A DNA stretch of 64,000 nucleotides from contig OZ038401.1 in the NCBI GenBank assembly GCA_964036045.1, positions 31,835,397 through 31,899,396 on the forward strand, in the 5' to 3' direction. Within the stretch, counting starts at the first letter, position 1, and each line of letters starts with the position of its first letter. The position numbers and the translations under genes are program-made. The notes under the pieces were generated by a model. It made no database searches, had not been told where the DNA came from, and saw only the letters and a list, made by a program, of their open reading frames with translations. This document shows, in pieces, positions 63,544 through 64,000 of the stretch. The stretch is from Eutreptiella sp. 'Long Island Sound 2002'. Taxonomy: Eukaryota; Euglenozoa; Euglenophyceae; Eutreptiales; Eutreptiaceae.

Positions 63544-64000
63544 TGATTGTTCAGATTGTTGTGCACTCTGTTACGGCGCACAGACGTGATGTCCCTCCGT
63601 TGCAACTCTTTCTCAGCCATTTCCCGATACGTTGGATGGGACATTGAAAAGCTACTAAAACATTTCTCTCGCTCGCATTGGTTGATTCAGAAGCCGATAC
63701 TGACCTTCAGAACACAGTCAGTAACGGGCACAGTCACTCTCCCGGTCTGTAAAATGCGTTTGAATCAGTTTCGCCACCGAACGACAGCACCAGCGAAAGC
63801 AACAGCGCGATAGAAATTAGAGCTTTGATTTCACTGCGTCTATCGCTTACTTCTGGTTGTCAAATTCGGAGCGCGGCACGCACCACACTCGTGCGGGAGA
63901 ACCGTTTCACGGAAAACAAGGGACGCACAACAGCAAAACAGCTTAGCCCTGCGGTACCAATGAGCCCCCCCCCCAAAAATCCAAAACCTTGCTGTTCCAA
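63544..64000. other. No gene recognised
   Basis: A single 88-codon plus-strand ORF (63547-63813) lacks recognisable motifs. Nothing else seen before the window edge. Confidence 0.35.

Overview
The window is nuclear DNA from a eukaryote, most likely a unicellular alga or other protist with a repeat-rich genome. The protein genes are split by long GT-AG introns. One recognisable gene is a serine hydroxymethyltransferase (SHMT) with eight exons. Mobile-element debris fills most of the space between genes. I saw no bacterial operon structure, ribosome-binding sites or CRISPR array. I cannot name the species from sequence alone.

1-15.1 kb is a chain of mobile elements, each separated from the next by a (TA)n microsatellite. 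The largest (about 528-11656) is a Helitron-type rolling-circle transposon. It encodes one giant Rep-helicase protein (2705-9670) with a SAP-like motif and a Ulp1-type cysteine protease domain at the C-terminus, plus a second short ORF ending in a J-domain (9771-10289). A 19-bp imperfect palindrome recurs 5 times upstream and 9 times downstream of the genes, and the leader with the first codons has been duplicated repeatedly upstream. Two shorter elements (11762-12796, 13791-15001) share its ends and look like non-autonomous relatives. A separate foldback element (12841-13722) sits between them.

15-28 kb holds decayed material: a 48-bp coding minisatellite, minus-strand fragments including a probable piggyBac-like transposase C-terminus, a frameshifted EGF-like cysteine-rich gene (18.85-21.94 kb), and an orphan first exon of a cytochrome b5-like domain (27182-27259, minus).

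28.7-32.9 kb is the SHMT gene (plus strand, probably mitochondrial or otherwise organelle-targeted). Its fifth intron is inflated by C-tract repeats. 32.9-37.2 kb shows no gene I can support. A PIF/Harbinger-type transposase fragment lies at 37.4-37.7 kb and palindromic low-complexity sequence at 38.1-39.5 kb.

41.1-45.1 kb (minus) reads as a 2-oxoglutarate/Fe(II) oxygenase gene assembled from at least five exons, with a transposase remnant in one intron. 54.1-59.6 kb (minus) reads as a glycosyltransferase-like gene assembled from at least four exons, with microsatellites and repeat elements in its introns. A complete hAT-type miniature element with an 8-bp target duplication lies at 63245-63535.

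Two features run through the window: C or G homopolymers of 12-17 bases (about 20 of them), often at the ends of inverted repeats, and minisatellites inside mobile elements. The single-copy genes are cut into short exons among these insertions, so ORF length alone is a poor guide here.
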